Positions 33,891 to 44,703 of a stretch of DNA of 64,000 bases are shown here, one piece after another; position 1 is the first letter of the stretch; each line of letters begins with the position of its first letter. The notes beneath the pieces are model-generated. The model made no database searches. It saw only the letters and a program-made list of their open reading frames with translations, and was not told where the DNA came from. The translations under genes were made by a program, and so were the position numbers. This DNA comes from Streptomyces antioxidans (GTDB lineage: Bacteria; Actinomycetota; Actinomycetes; Streptomycetales; Streptomycetaceae): positions 62,001-126,000 of the forward strand of contig NZ_LAKD02000055.1 in NCBI RefSeq assembly GCF_000968685.2, written 5' to 3'.

Positions 33891-34826
33891 TCACCTCTGC
33901 CGCGCCCGCAACACCCGCACCCCCGCCGCATCCGCGCTGTTCAGCGTGGCCGCGTTTCTGCGCATTTTGTAGGGCGAGGGGCGGCTGCCCGGGCCGAGCC
34001 GTTCGACCGCCCGCATGATGTGCTTCGGCGGCAGCTGCCAGCGGACCGCGGGCGGGATGCAGCGCAGCGCCCCGCCCATCGCCCGCAGCCTGCGGGTGAC
34101 CACCCGCGGCGGGGGCGCGGGACGCCCGTACAGCGCCTGGGCGTACGGGGGCAGGGTCCCGTAAGCGAGCGAGGCGAAGCGCCCCCAGATCACCTCGCGC
34201 GCCGGGACGAGCAGGGCATGGACCGGGGGCCGCCGCAGAAAGGCGTCCACCTCGCGGGCCTCGGGGGTGGCGGCGAGTTTCGGGCGCACCGTCGCGAAGT
34301 ACGCGGCGAGGGCCGTCGTATCGGCCGGTACGCCGGCGGGGTCGAGGCCCACCAGCCGGGCGGACACCACGTTCTCGGCGACATAGGCGTCCGCCTGGGC
34401 GTCGGTGAGCGGATAGCCGGAGCGGCGCAGCACATGGAGGTAGGAGTCGATCTCGGCGCAGTGCACCCACAGCAGCAGCTCGGGCTCGTCGACGCCGTGC
34501 CGGACCCCGGTGACCGGGTCGGTCAGGGAGAGCCTGCGGTGGATGCCCCGGACCTTGGCTCCCGCCCGCTCGGCCGCCTCGGTGGTGCCGTAGGTGAGGG
34601 TGGCGACGAACCGCGCGGTGCGCAGCAGCCGTCCCCAGGCGTCCTCGCGGAAGTCGGAGTTCTGGGTGATGCCGCGCACCGCGAGCGGATGCAGGGCCTG
34701 GAGGTACAGGGCGCGCACTCCCGCGATCCACATCACCGGGTCGCCGTGCAGCTGCCAGGTGACCGACCGGGGGCCGTAGAGCCCCGGGTCGCCGTCCGAT
34801 CCGCCCCGCCGTATGGCCGCCACCAT
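33891..34826 (-). CDS. Oxygenase MpaB family protein (DUF2236)
   Basis: A 311-residue protein of the DUF2236/latex-clearing-like family: SVTWQLHGDPVMWIAGVRALYLQALHPLAVRGI at the N-terminus and the helical segments TYGTTEAAERAGAKVRGIHRRL and LLLWVHCAEIDSYL. Relatives are b-type heme oxygenases. GGGAGG lies eight bases before the ATG at 34826; GTG codons at 34835 and 34832 overlap that ribosome site. It is probably co-transcribed with the flavoprotein downstream. The substrate is unknown. Confidence 0.75.
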   Translation of the reverse strand: MVAAIRRGGSDGDPGLYGPRSVTWQLHGDPVMWIAGVRALYLQALHPLAVRGITQNSDFREDAWGRLLRTARFVATLTYGTTEAAERAGAKVRGIHRRLSLTDPVTGVRHGVDEPELLLWVHCAEIDSYLHVLRRSGYPLTDAQADAYVAENVVSARLVGLDPAGVPADTTALAAYFATVRPKLAATPEAREVDAFLRRPPVHALLVPAREVIWGRFASLAYGTLPPYAQALYGRPAPPPRVVTRRLRAMGGALRCIPPAVRWQLPPKHIMRAVERLGPGSRPSPYKMRRNAATLNSADAAGVRVLRARQR

Positions 34827-34916
34827 GGCCACCACCTCCCGGCGGCCAGCCTAGGGCGTGGTTCGAAAGTCCCACCTGCCCCGCGACGACTGGCCCGGGG
34901 CCGGGCCGCCCGGGGC

Positions 34917-35333
34917 TCACTTCTTGAGCGGCTGGGTGAAGCGCAGCAGATTGCCGGAGGGGTCGCGGAAGGCGCAGTCGCGGACGCCGTAGGGCTGGTC
35001 CATGGGCTCCTGAAGCACTTCGCCGCCCGCGGCGCTGATGCGCTCGAAAGTGGCGTCGCAGTCGTCCGTGGCGAAGAGGACGCCGCGCAGCAGGCCCTTG
35101 GCCAACAGCTCCGCCATGGTCTGTCTGTCGTCCGGTGAGGCGTTCGGGTCGGCGAGCGGCGGCTCCAGGACGATGCTCACGTCCGGCTGCGCGGGCGATC
35201 CGACCGTCACCCAGCGCATGCCCTCGAACCCGACGTCATTGCGCACCTCGAGGCCGAGCACATCACGGTAGAAGGGGATCGCCTTGTCGTGGTCGTCAAC
35301 GGCGATGAAGCAGGTGGAAAGGGTGATGTCCAT
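34917..35333 (-). CDS. VOC-family (glyoxalase/bleomycin-resistance fold) protein
   Basis: A 138-residue single-domain VOC protein: MDITLSTCFIAVDDHDKAIPFYRDVLGLEVRND, then GVRDCAFRDPSGNLLRFTQPLKK. The fold binds metal or drugs; members are glyoxalases, dioxygenases or binding proteins for antibiotics. It starts only 10 nt after the stop of the AraC-type regulator, so the two form an operon. Divergent from the UvrA-like gene, the set looks like an inducible protective unit, which is an inference. Confidence 0.8.
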   Translation of the reverse strand: MDITLSTCFIAVDDHDKAIPFYRDVLGLEVRNDVGFEGMRWVTVGSPAQPDVSIVLEPPLADPNASPDDRQTMAELLAKGLLRGVLFATDDCDATFERISAAGGEVLQEPMDQPYGVRDCAFRDPSGNLLRFTQPLKK

Positions 35334-35343
35334 GCCGCTCACG

Positions 35344-35772
35344 CTACGGCCGGGCGGCGGGGCCCGCTTCTCCGTTTCTGACCGGACGGGTGTGGATCTT
35401 GGCCATGCACGCCGGGATGGCGGCGCCGTGGTCATGGCCGCGGGCCCGGTAGCCGCTCGGGCTCTCGCCGACCAGCTGTGTGAAGCGCGAGCTGAACGAC
35501 CCCAGCGAGGTACAGCCCACCGCCATGCAGACCTCGGTCACCGTAAGGTCGCCGCGCCGCAGCAGCGCCTTGGCCCGCTCGATGCGGCGGGTCATCAGAT
35601 AGCTGTACGGGGTCTCCCCGAAGGCGGCACGGAAGCTGCGGGAGAAATGGCCCGGCGACATCAGGGCACCGCGCGCCAGCGCCGGGACGTCAAGCGGCTC
35701 GGCGTAGTCCCGGTCCATCCGGTCGCGGGCCCGCCGCAGCCGGACGAGGTCATCGAGGTCCTGCCGTTTCAC
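35344..35772 (-). CDS. AraC-family transcriptional regulator
   Basis: A compact 142-residue regulator consisting almost only of the two-HTH AraC DNA-binding domain: LDVPALARGALMSPGHFSRSFRAAFGETPYSYLMTRRIERAKALLRRGDLTVTEVCMAVGCTSLGSFSSRFTQLVGESPSGYR. No sensor domain is evident. The GTG at 35772 (VKRQDLDDLVRLRRARDRM) is preferred; a GTG at 35841 would add 23 unlikely residues. It precedes the VOC gene and is divergent from the UvrA-like gene, so it may control both. Confidence 0.8.
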   Translation of the reverse strand: MKRQDLDDLVRLRRARDRMDRDYAEPLDVPALARGALMSPGHFSRSFRAAFGETPYSYLMTRRIERAKALLRRGDLTVTEVCMAVGCTSLGSFSSRFTQLVGESPSGYRARGHDHGAAIPACMAKIHTRPVRNGEAGPAARP

Positions 35773-35918
35773 CGGCCCAGTTTCCCACAGCGCAGAACGG
35801 TCGAAAAGGAAACCGGTCAGGAATGAAGAAGCCCCGGTCACGGGGGCGTGGCTAACGTCTGCGGCAGCGACCGCGGCTGTGCGGGCAAGATGGTACGCAC
35901 CAGACAGATGGAGACACC

Positions 35919-38312
<2,394 letters not shown>

Positions 38313-38368
38313 CCCGGGCGGTCTCACCGGCACCGTCGCCCCCGCGGGAAGCGCCGCCGGGCGGCGGC

Positions 38369-39547
38369 TCAGCGGCGCACCCGTGGCATCCCCAGCCCGA
38401 TCCAGGAGATGATCTCCCGCTGGACCTCGTTGTTGCCGCCGCCGAAGGTGAAGACGACGCTGCTGCGGTAGCCGCGCTCCAGCTCGCCGTGGAGGACCTC
38501 GCCCGCCGAGCCCTCCTTGAGCGGACCGGCGGCGCCGACGATCTCCATCAGCCAGGCGTAGGCATCGCGGCGCGCCTCGGAGCCGTACACCTTGACGGCG
38601 GAGGCGTCCTGCGGGGTCAGGGCCTCCCGCTCAAGGGCCTCCACCATCTGCCAGTTGAGCAGCTTCATGGCGTCCAGCCGGGCGTGGGTACGGGCCAGCC
38701 GGGCGCGTACCCAGCCCAGGTCGATCACCCGGCGGCCGTCGGGGAGCTTGGTGTCGGCGGCCCACTGGCGGACGCCGCGCAGTGCGCGGATGGCCATGGT
38801 GCCGTGGGCGGCGAGGGTGACCCGCTCGTAGTTGAGCTGGGTGGTGATCATCCGCCAGCCCTCGTTCTCGGCGCCGACGCGGCGGGTGGCCGGGACGCGG
38901 ATGTCCTCGTAGTAGCTGGCGGTGGTGTCGTGGGAGGCGAGGGTCTTGATGACGGTGGCGGAGTAGCCCGGGTGGTCGGTCGGCACCAGCAGGATGCTGA
39001 TGCCCTTGTGGGGCTTGGCGTCGGGGTCGGTGCGGACCGCGAGCCACACCCAGTCGGCGGTGTCGCCGTTGGTGGTCCAGGTCTTCTGGCCACTGACGAG
39101 ATAGTCGTCGCCGTCGCGCACCGCGCGGGTCTTGAGGGAGGCGAGGTCCGTACCGGCGTCGGGCTCGCTGTAGCCGATCGCGAAGTCGATCTCGCCGGAG
39201 AGGACCCTGGGCAGGAAGTACGCCTTCTGCTCCTCGGTGCCGAACCGCATGATGGTGGGCCCGACCGTGTTGAGCGCCATCAGCGGCAGCGGCACCCCGG
39301 CCTGGGCAGCCTCGTCGAAGAAGATGAACTGCTCGACCGGGCCGAGCCCGCGCCCGCCGTACTCCTCGGGCCAGCCCACCCCCAGCCAGCCGTCGGTGCC
39401 GAGCCGGCGGATGGTCTCGCGGTAGAACCGCTTCTGCCCGGCGGAGTCGGCGTAGCGCGCATAGGCGTCATCGGGGACCAGCTCGGCGAAGTACGCGCGC
39501 AGCTCATCGCGTAACCGCCGCTGATCAGGGGTGTATTCAAGGTCCAC
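38369..39547 (-). CDS. Acyl-CoA dehydrogenase, FadE26-like
   Basis: A 392-residue FAD-dependent dehydrogenase: DEAAQAGVPLPLMALNTVGPTIMRFGTEEQKAYFLP, FAIGYSEPDAGTDLASLKTRAVRDGDDYLVSGQKTWT and the C-terminal FTFGGGNNEVQREIISWIGLGMPR. Its overall pattern recalls mycobacterial FadE26, half of the FadE26-FadE27 sterol side-chain dehydrogenase. GTG start at 39547 with AGGAGG upstream; a longer reading to 39673 lacks a ribosome site. No FadE27-like partner is in the window. A KstR-type motif lies 68 bp upstream. Steroid specificity is inferred. Confidence 0.85.
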   Translation of the reverse strand: MDLEYTPDQRRLRDELRAYFAELVPDDAYARYADSAGQKRFYRETIRRLGTDGWLGVGWPEEYGGRGLGPVEQFIFFDEAAQAGVPLPLMALNTVGPTIMRFGTEEQKAYFLPRVLSGEIDFAIGYSEPDAGTDLASLKTRAVRDGDDYLVSGQKTWTTNGDTADWVWLAVRTDPDAKPHKGISILLVPTDHPGYSATVIKTLASHDTTASYYEDIRVPATRRVGAENEGWRMITTQLNYERVTLAAHGTMAIRALRGVRQWAADTKLPDGRRVIDLGWVRARLARTHARLDAMKLLNWQMVEALEREALTPQDASAVKVYGSEARRDAYAWLMEIVGAAGPLKEGSAGEVLHGELERGYRSSVVFTFGGGNNEVQREIISWIGLGMPRVRR

Positions 39548-39615
39548 GGCCCCTCCTGGAGTCTCGCGTGCGCCATGACGGCGGGCTGGGAGCGTCCTGG
39601 GATCGAGGGGCACGG

Positions 39616-39629
39616 TAGAACGTGTTTCA
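39616..39629. promoter_or_regulatory. KstR-type operator candidate before the FadE26-like gene
   Basis: TAGAACGTGTTTCA matches TnnAACnnGTTnnA and shares the half-site TAGAAC with the motif at 25645. It lies in the 136-bp gap that must contain the dehydrogenase promoter. Confidence 0.5.
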
Positions 39630-39640
39630 GCAATAGGGAA

Positions 39641-39678
39641 GGGCCGTGGACCGGGCCGGTCGGCCCGGTCCACGGCCC
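39641..39678 (-). terminator. Strong 17-bp hairpin after the fusion gene
   Basis: GGGCCGTGGACCGGGCC (39641-39657) pairs perfectly with 39662-39678 around the tetraloop GGTC. It follows the minus-strand stop at 39684 and would insulate the FadE26-like promoter. Confidence 0.8.
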
Positions 39679-39683
39679 GGGTC

Positions 39684-41792
39684 TCAGCTGTCCGCCCGGG
39701 GCTGGGGGTCGTCGCCCCGCGGCCGCAGGGCCCGTACCGGCTGGCCCGGGTGCCAGGTGCGCAGCACCAACCGCCCGTCCTCCAGGGCGGTGTGCACGAC
39801 CTCGGTGAGCTCGGCGCGGAAGAGGTGGAAGGGCTCGGGCGGCCGGAACTCCTCGGCGAAGCGGGCCACGGTCCCGGGGTCGGTCACCTCGACCGCCCGG
39901 CCGCTCACCCGGAGGTCGCCCCCGGCCGGGTCCTCGTCCGTGCCGGGGTTGGCCTGCACCGAGAACCGGGGGTCGCGGCGCAGGTCCAGCGCCTTGCGCG
40001 ACTCCGGCATCATGCCCAGCCACAACTCGCCGGAGAGGAAGTTCACTTCGAGCGGGGTCACCCGCGGGGAGCCGTCCTCGCGCAGGGTGGCCAGCACATG
40101 GTGGCGGTAGCGCCCGAAGCGGTTCTGGGCGTAGTCGGCGAGGGCGGGCTCGGCCGCCGCGAATCCGGCCCAGCTGGTGGTCGGGTAGGTCATCGTCATG
40201 GCCCCCATGCTCGGACCGTTTCCGGACGTCTGCTGTCGGGATTTCCTGGCTTCCGACTCCCGTGCCTGGTCCGGAGGCAGATACGCGTTCCACTCGGTGC
40301 CCGGCAGCGGATAGGCGACCCAGGTGCGGGCGTAGGCCGGGGGGCGGGCCTGGCCGCGGCGCAGCAGCAGCGCGGTCGGTTCACGAGCGGCGCGGCGCAG
40401 CAGCGAGGGCAGGGTGGTGGACCGGTTGTTCCCGCTGGTCTGGGCCGAGGAGCAGCCCGCGTGGTACGCGACGGGCAGGGCGCGGTCGCCGGTCACCAGG
40501 CAGGGCGCCCGCAGTCCCAGCCGCTGCAGCCCCTGCGCGGCGGTGCGATAGCGGCCGGTGGTGGCGTCGGACTGCTTGGCGGTGTGGTGGAGGATGACGA
40601 ACTGGCTCGCCAGGTGGAGCGTGATGATCACCCCGAGGGCGACCGCCAGGTGCTGCGGTGAGCGCGCGGCCCGTACGGCGCGGAACACAAGACCGGCGAT
40701 CGGCAGCGCCAGCAGCGCGTAGGAGGGCATCAGGAAACGGGGTGCGGAGTAGCCGATGAGCAGCAGATAGGGCACGGCGAGGGCGGCCGCGCAGACGATG
40801 GGCAGCAGGGTCAGCGGCACGGCCGGGAGCCGGAGGGCCGGACGGCCGAGCCCGACCCGCACCCGGCGCAGCTCCTGGCGATCGCGCAGGGCGGTGTGCA
40901 CGGCGAGGAGGGTCAGCACGGGCAGCGCCAGCCACCACACGGCCAGCTCGGGGTGGCGCAGCGGCACCTCGCAGGGGCGGCACAGCTGGGGTCCGTTGAG
41001 GCTGCGCAGCGCGGCGCCGACGCTGAAGTGGAGGCCCATGCCGCCCTCGACGTCGCTGGAGACGTTCAGCCGCCCCCCGATGCCGCCGAAGCGGTCGTAC
41101 GCCTCGCCGATCCACTGGGCGGCGCCGAGCAGCGGCCCGCAGAGCAGCGGAAGCACGGCGGGCCGCCAGGGGCGCACCCCGATCGCGCCGATCAGCAGCG
41201 GCAGGGTGAGCCATCCCCCGTCGGGGGTGCGCACCAGGGTGACGCCCGCGAGGACGGCGGCCAGCCACCAGCGGGCGTTCGGTTCGTCCGGCACCCGGAG
41301 GAACCAGCCGACGGCGGCCACGGCGCCGAGCGCCACCCAGAGGTTCGGCATCACCGCGGGTCCGCTGATCTGGGTGATCCACAGCCCGGAGAACAGCAGC
41401 GCGGCCAGGGCCACCTGGGGTGCGGGCAGCAGCCGGGTCCAGACCCGGAAGGCGCCGTAGAGCGCGCCCGCGGACAGCAGCATCAGCACGATCCGCAGCG
41501 CCGGAATGGAGTCGGTGGCGGACACCAGGGGCGCGACCAGGAGACTGACGCCGCGCGAGCGGGGTGCGCTGAAGTACGCGGGCGGGGTGCGCGGATCGAC
41601 CTGGGAGACATACACGGACTCGTCCCAGCCCAGCGCGTGGCCGGTGTGCGGAATCACCATGGCGAGTTGGACCACGGCGTATCCGATGGCGACCAGGCCG
41701 AGCCAGGGGGCCGGACGGCGGTACCGCCGCGGCGGGCGGGACCGGGGGCGCGGGGGCAAGACGGCGGCCGCCGGTGCGGCAGTATTCTCCAT
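39684..41792 (-). CDS. GT39-like membrane protein fused to pyridoxamine 5'-phosphate oxidase-like domain
   Basis: One open frame of 702 codons. Residues 1-530 form a polytopic protein with about ten hydrophobic segments and an early HALGWDESVYVSQVD (acidic loop typical of mannosyl-/arabinosyltransferase GT-C proteins). Residues ~535-702 start MGAMTMTYPTTSWAGFAAAEPALADYAQNRF, a PPOX/FMN-binding split-barrel domain with VLATLREDGSPRVTPLEVNFLSGELWLGMM. No stop separates them. Either this is a true fusion, or a lost stop or sequence error joins two genes; the PPOX part may also start internally at 40199. ATG at 41792 has a weak ribosome site. Confidence 0.7.
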   Translation of the reverse strand: MENTAAPAAAVLPPRPRSRPPRRYRRPAPWLGLVAIGYAVVQLAMVIPHTGHALGWDESVYVSQVDPRTPPAYFSAPRSRGVSLLVAPLVSATDSIPALRIVLMLLSAGALYGAFRVWTRLLPAPQVALAALLFSGLWITQISGPAVMPNLWVALGAVAAVGWFLRVPDEPNARWWLAAVLAGVTLVRTPDGGWLTLPLLIGAIGVRPWRPAVLPLLCGPLLGAAQWIGEAYDRFGGIGGRLNVSSDVEGGMGLHFSVGAALRSLNGPQLCRPCEVPLRHPELAVWWLALPVLTLLAVHTALRDRQELRRVRVGLGRPALRLPAVPLTLLPIVCAAALAVPYLLLIGYSAPRFLMPSYALLALPIAGLVFRAVRAARSPQHLAVALGVIITLHLASQFVILHHTAKQSDATTGRYRTAAQGLQRLGLRAPCLVTGDRALPVAYHAGCSSAQTSGNNRSTTLPSLLRRAAREPTALLLRRGQARPPAYARTWVAYPLPGTEWNAYLPPDQARESEARKSRQQTSGNGPSMGAMTMTYPTTSWAGFAAAEPALADYAQNRFGRYRHHVLATLREDGSPRVTPLEVNFLSGELWLGMMPESRKALDLRRDPRFSVQANPGTDEDPAGGDLRVSGRAVEVTDPGTVARFAEEFRPPEPFHLFRAELTEVVHTALEDGRLVLRTWHPGQPVRALRPRGDDPQPRADS

Positions 41793-41933
41793 GCGCGCAC
41801 CATATGATGACTATGTACCTTTTTCGTCCTATTAGGCCATTCGGCTCAGTGTCCAAGGGGTGCCATGGGCGCGGCGGATCCGTACGCTGTTGCAGCGGTG
41901 CACACCCCCATCCGGCGGAGGACGGACACATCC

Positions 41934-42926
41934 ATGAAAATGCTCATCAACGTCCCCGAGACCGTGGTCGCCGACGCGCTGCGCGGACTGGCCGCCTGTC
42001 ACCCCGAACTGACCGTGGACGTCGACAACCGGGTGATCGTCCGGCGGGACGCGCCGGTCGAGGGCAAGGTGGGTCTGGTCTCCGGCGGCGGCTCGGGGCA
42101 CGAACCGCTGCACGGCGGCTTCGTGGGCCCCGGCATGCTCGACGCCGCCTGCCCCGGCGAGGTGTTCACCTCCCCCGTACCGGATCAGATGGTGCGCGCC
42201 GCGGCGGCGGTGGACAGCGGCCAGGGCGTGCTGTTCATCGTCAAGAACTACACGGGCGACGTGCTCAACTTCGACATGGCCGCCGAGCTCGCCGAGGACG
42301 AGGGCGTCCAGATCGCCAAGGTCCTGGTCAACGATGACGTGGCGGTCACCGACAGCCTCTACACGGCGGGCCGGCGCGGCACCGGCGCCACCCTGTTCGT
42401 GGAGAAGCTCGCGGGCGCGGCGGCCGACGAGGGCGCGCCGCTGGAGCGGGTGGAGTCGGTCGCCCGGCGGGTGAACGAGCTCTCGCGGAGCTTCGGCGTA
42501 GCGCTCAGCGCCTGTTCCACCCCGGCCAAGGGCGGCCCCACCTTCGAGCTGCCCGCCGGGGAGCTGGAGTTGGGCGTGGGCATCCACGGCGAGCCGGGGC
42601 GTGAGCGGCGGGCCATGATGACCTCCCGCGAGATCGCCGACTACGCGGTGGAGGTGGTGGTCGAGGACCTGCGCCCGGACAGCCCGGTGCTGCTGCTCGT
42701 GAACGGCATGGGGGCGACCCCGCAGCTGGAGCTGTACGGCTTCGCCGCCGAGGTGCACCGGGCGCTCGGCGAGCGCCGGGTGACGGTCGCGCGTACGCTC
42801 GTCGGCAACTACGTCACATCACTCGACATGGCGGGCGCCTCGATCACGCTGTGCCAGGTCGACGAGGACCTCCTGCGGCTGTGGGACGCACCCGTGCGGA
42901 CCGCCGGGCTGCGCTGGGGCGCCTGA
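41934..42926 (+). CDS. dhaK: Dihydroxyacetone kinase subunit DhaK
   Basis: A 330-residue substrate-binding subunit starting MKMLINVPETVVADALRGLA. GLVSGGGSGHEPLHGGFVG is the conserved N-terminal loop, and VGIHGEPG near residue 220 holds the His that binds dihydroxyacetone covalently. With DhaL and DhaM it phosphorylates dihydroxyacetone using phosphoenolpyruvate through the PTS. An upstream in-frame ATG at 41865 is less likely because residues before MKML are not conserved. First gene of dhaKLM. The region 41793-41933 is AT-richer and probably contains the promoter. Confidence 0.92.
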   Translation: MKMLINVPETVVADALRGLAACHPELTVDVDNRVIVRRDAPVEGKVGLVSGGGSGHEPLHGGFVGPGMLDAACPGEVFTSPVPDQMVRAAAAVDSGQGVLFIVKNYTGDVLNFDMAAELAEDEGVQIAKVLVNDDVAVTDSLYTAGRRGTGATLFVEKLAGAAADEGAPLERVESVARRVNELSRSFGVALSACSTPAKGGPTFELPAGELELGVGIHGEPGRERRAMMTSREIADYAVEVVVEDLRPDSPVLLLVNGMGATPQLELYGFAAEVHRALGERRVTVARTLVGNYVTSLDMAGASITLCQVDEDLLRLWDAPVRTAGLRWGA

Positions 42927-42984
42927 GGCCGGCCGGCCCCGATACGTACGCTGTCGCCGTTGGCTACACCCCGAGGAGGCGTCT

Positions 42985-43620
42985 GTGTCCAGCAGTGAAC
43001 CCGCCGTCGACGATGTGCTCGACACCCCTTTCTTCCTCCGATGGCTCACGGCCGCGGCCGCGGCCGTGAGCCGTGAGGCGGCCCGTCTCACCGACCTGGA
43101 CTCCGCGATCGGCGACGCCGATCACGGCACCAATATGCAGCGCGGCTTCGCCGCCGTGGCCGAGGCGCTGGAGAAGGAGCCGCCGGGCTCGCCCGGGGCC
43201 ACGCTCATCCTTGCCGGGCGTCAGCTGATCTCCAAGGTGGGCGGGGCCTCAGGACCGCTGTACGGGACGCTGCTGCGGCGCGCGGGGAAGGCGCTCGGCG
43301 ACGCCGAGCAGATCACCCCGCAGCAGTTGGCGGACGCGCTGCGGGCCGGGGTGGACGCGGTGGCGCAGCTGGGCGGCGCCGCACCCGGCGACAAGACGAT
43401 GCTGGACGCGCTGCTCCCCGCCGTGGAGGCGCTGGGCGGGGACGCCGGGTCGTTCGCGGCCGCCAGCGAGGCCGCCGAGAAGGGGGCGCTGGCCACCGTG
43501 CCGATGCTGGCCCGCAAGGGCAGGGCCAGCTATCTGGGTGAGCGCAGCGTCGGCCACCAGGACCCGGGCGCCACCTCCTCGGCGCTGATCATCGGCGCGC
43601 TGACGGAGGCGGCCCGATGA
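42985..43620 (+). CDS. dhaL: Dihydroxyacetone kinase subunit DhaL
   Basis: A 211-residue ADP-binding subunit with LDSAIGDADHGTNMQRGF (Mg-ADP-binding aspartates, about 46-63), GGASGPLYGTLL and the C-terminal SYLGERSVGHQDPGATSSALI. It passes phosphate from DhaM to dihydroxyacetone held by DhaK. GTG start with GAGGAGG seven bases upstream. It overlaps dhaM by 4 nt. Confidence 0.92.
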   Translation: MSSSEPAVDDVLDTPFFLRWLTAAAAAVSREAARLTDLDSAIGDADHGTNMQRGFAAVAEALEKEPPGSPGATLILAGRQLISKVGGASGPLYGTLLRRAGKALGDAEQITPQQLADALRAGVDAVAQLGGAAPGDKTMLDALLPAVEALGGDAGSFAAASEAAEKGALATVPMLARKGRASYLGERSVGHQDPGATSSALIIGALTEAAR

Positions 43621-44027
43621 CCGACGAGAGCGGGAAGGTCGGCATAGTCCTGGTGTCGCACAGCGCGGCGGTGGCCGACTCCGTCGCCGAGCTGGCGAAG
43701 GCGCTGTCCGGCGGCGGCACGGCGCCGGTCCGCGCCGCGGGCGGCACCCCGGACGGCGGCTTCGGCACCAGCCCGGAGCTGATAGCGGAGGCGGCCCAGG
43801 CGGTCGACCGGGGCGCCGGAGTGGCGGTCCTGGTGGACCTGGGCAGCGCGGTCCTGGCCGTCAAGGCGCTGCTGGCCGAGGGCGACGAACTGCCGGACGG
43901 CACCCGGCTGGTGGACGCGCCGCTCGTGGAGGGCGCGGTCGCGGCGCTCGTCACGGCCTCCACGGGGGCGGATGTGGGGGCGGTGCTCCAGGCGGCCTCT
44001 GAGGCGTACGACTACCGCAAGGTCTGA
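43617..44027 (+). CDS. dhaM: PTS-dependent dihydroxyacetone kinase phosphotransferase subunit DhaM
   Basis: A 136-residue EIIA-like protein: GIVLVSHSAAVADSV carries the phosphorylated His (H15), and GVAVLVDLGSAVLAVKALL is the typical second motif. It has only the EIIA(Man)-type domain, unlike the three-domain E. coli protein, and takes phosphate from HPr. The ATGA overlap with dhaL shows translational coupling. A strong terminator follows. Confidence 0.9.
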   Translation: MTDESGKVGIVLVSHSAAVADSVAELAKALSGGGTAPVRAAGGTPDGGFGTSPELIAEAAQAVDRGAGVAVLVDLGSAVLAVKALLAEGDELPDGTRLVDAPLVEGAVAALVTASTGADVGAVLQAASEAYDYRKV

Positions 44028-44044
44028 TACCGCCGCGCGCTATC

Positions 44045-44080
44045 GAACGGGGCTCCGCCGGTGACGGCGGAGCCCCGTTC
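44045..44080 (+). terminator. dhaKLM terminator
   Basis: GAACGGGGCTCCGCC (44045-44059) pairs perfectly with GGCGGAGCCCCGTTC (44066-44080) around a 6-base loop, 17 bp after the dhaM stop. Confidence 0.85.
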
Positions 44081-44703
44081 CCCTTGGATCCTGTTCGATC
44101 CGGGCCCCGTTCATTTTTCAACGAACTCTCCGGGTCCATTTTGCGCCACCGCTTATTCCACTGATACTCGGCGCGTACGGGGCGAGTTGCCCGGTTTCGG
44201 ACCGCTCCGGGCGCGGTGCCAGCATCCCGCCCGCCTCCGTGGTCAAGTGATAGGCGCGATACCAGAACGGGCTTCCGAATCCGTCGATCTTGCGTCTAGA
44301 CTGCTCGTGTCCGAGTGGGGGGACCGGCGGTACTCATGGGGGAATAAAATGGGCCTAATTGAGCGTGCCCGCGCGCACCCGGCATCCATCGAAGCGATGA
44401 TGCCGACGCGGCCGCCGCACCGGCTGGGGCCCCTTTGCGGCCCGGCCCGGATTCCATGCGCGGAAATGACCCACCCGCGCCGACCGCACGATTCCCTGGG
44501 CGCCTGATCTGCGCGCCCGTCGCGGGCGTTCGAGATACCGACCACCGGGCGGGCGACCGTCGTATCACACGCCTGCCTTCACGGCGCCGTACAGAGCACG
44601 GGCGGCAACCATCTTTTCCCTGACAAAGCAAGGGTTTCCGCGTGCCTGTCTTCTTCTCCTTAACTAACGGATTTCGACATTTCGACGTGGAGGAGTCAGT
44701 CGC
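44081..44703. other. Intergenic region upstream of the cot cluster
   Basis: The 620-bp gap between dhaM and cotB1 is visibly less GC-rich than its surroundings at 44095-44170, 44270-44360 and 44620-44690. It must hold the cot promoter. Close to cotB1 there is a short direct repeat TTTCGACATTTCGACG. One short ORF (44349-44507) is possible. No regulator gene is present. Confidence 0.55.
44349..44507 (+). CDS. Possible 52-aa small ORF
   Basis: ATG preceded at 5 bases by GGGGGA, reading MGLIERARAHPASIEAMMPT and ending DSLGA. Its second and third sense codons after GGC-opening context include CTA and ATT, which are rare in Streptomyces. There is no recognisable domain, and comparative evidence is lacking. 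It may be a leader peptide or a chance ORF upstream of cotB1. Confidence 0.25.
   Translation: MGLIERARAHPASIEAMMPTRPPHRLGPLCGPARIPCAEMTHPRRPHDSLGA

Noticed and set aside
32050..33972. 640-codon + strand frame opposite the phytoene desaturase-like gene
   Set aside because: The minus strand has the FAD fold motif; the other is a shadow rich in Gly, Arg and Val.
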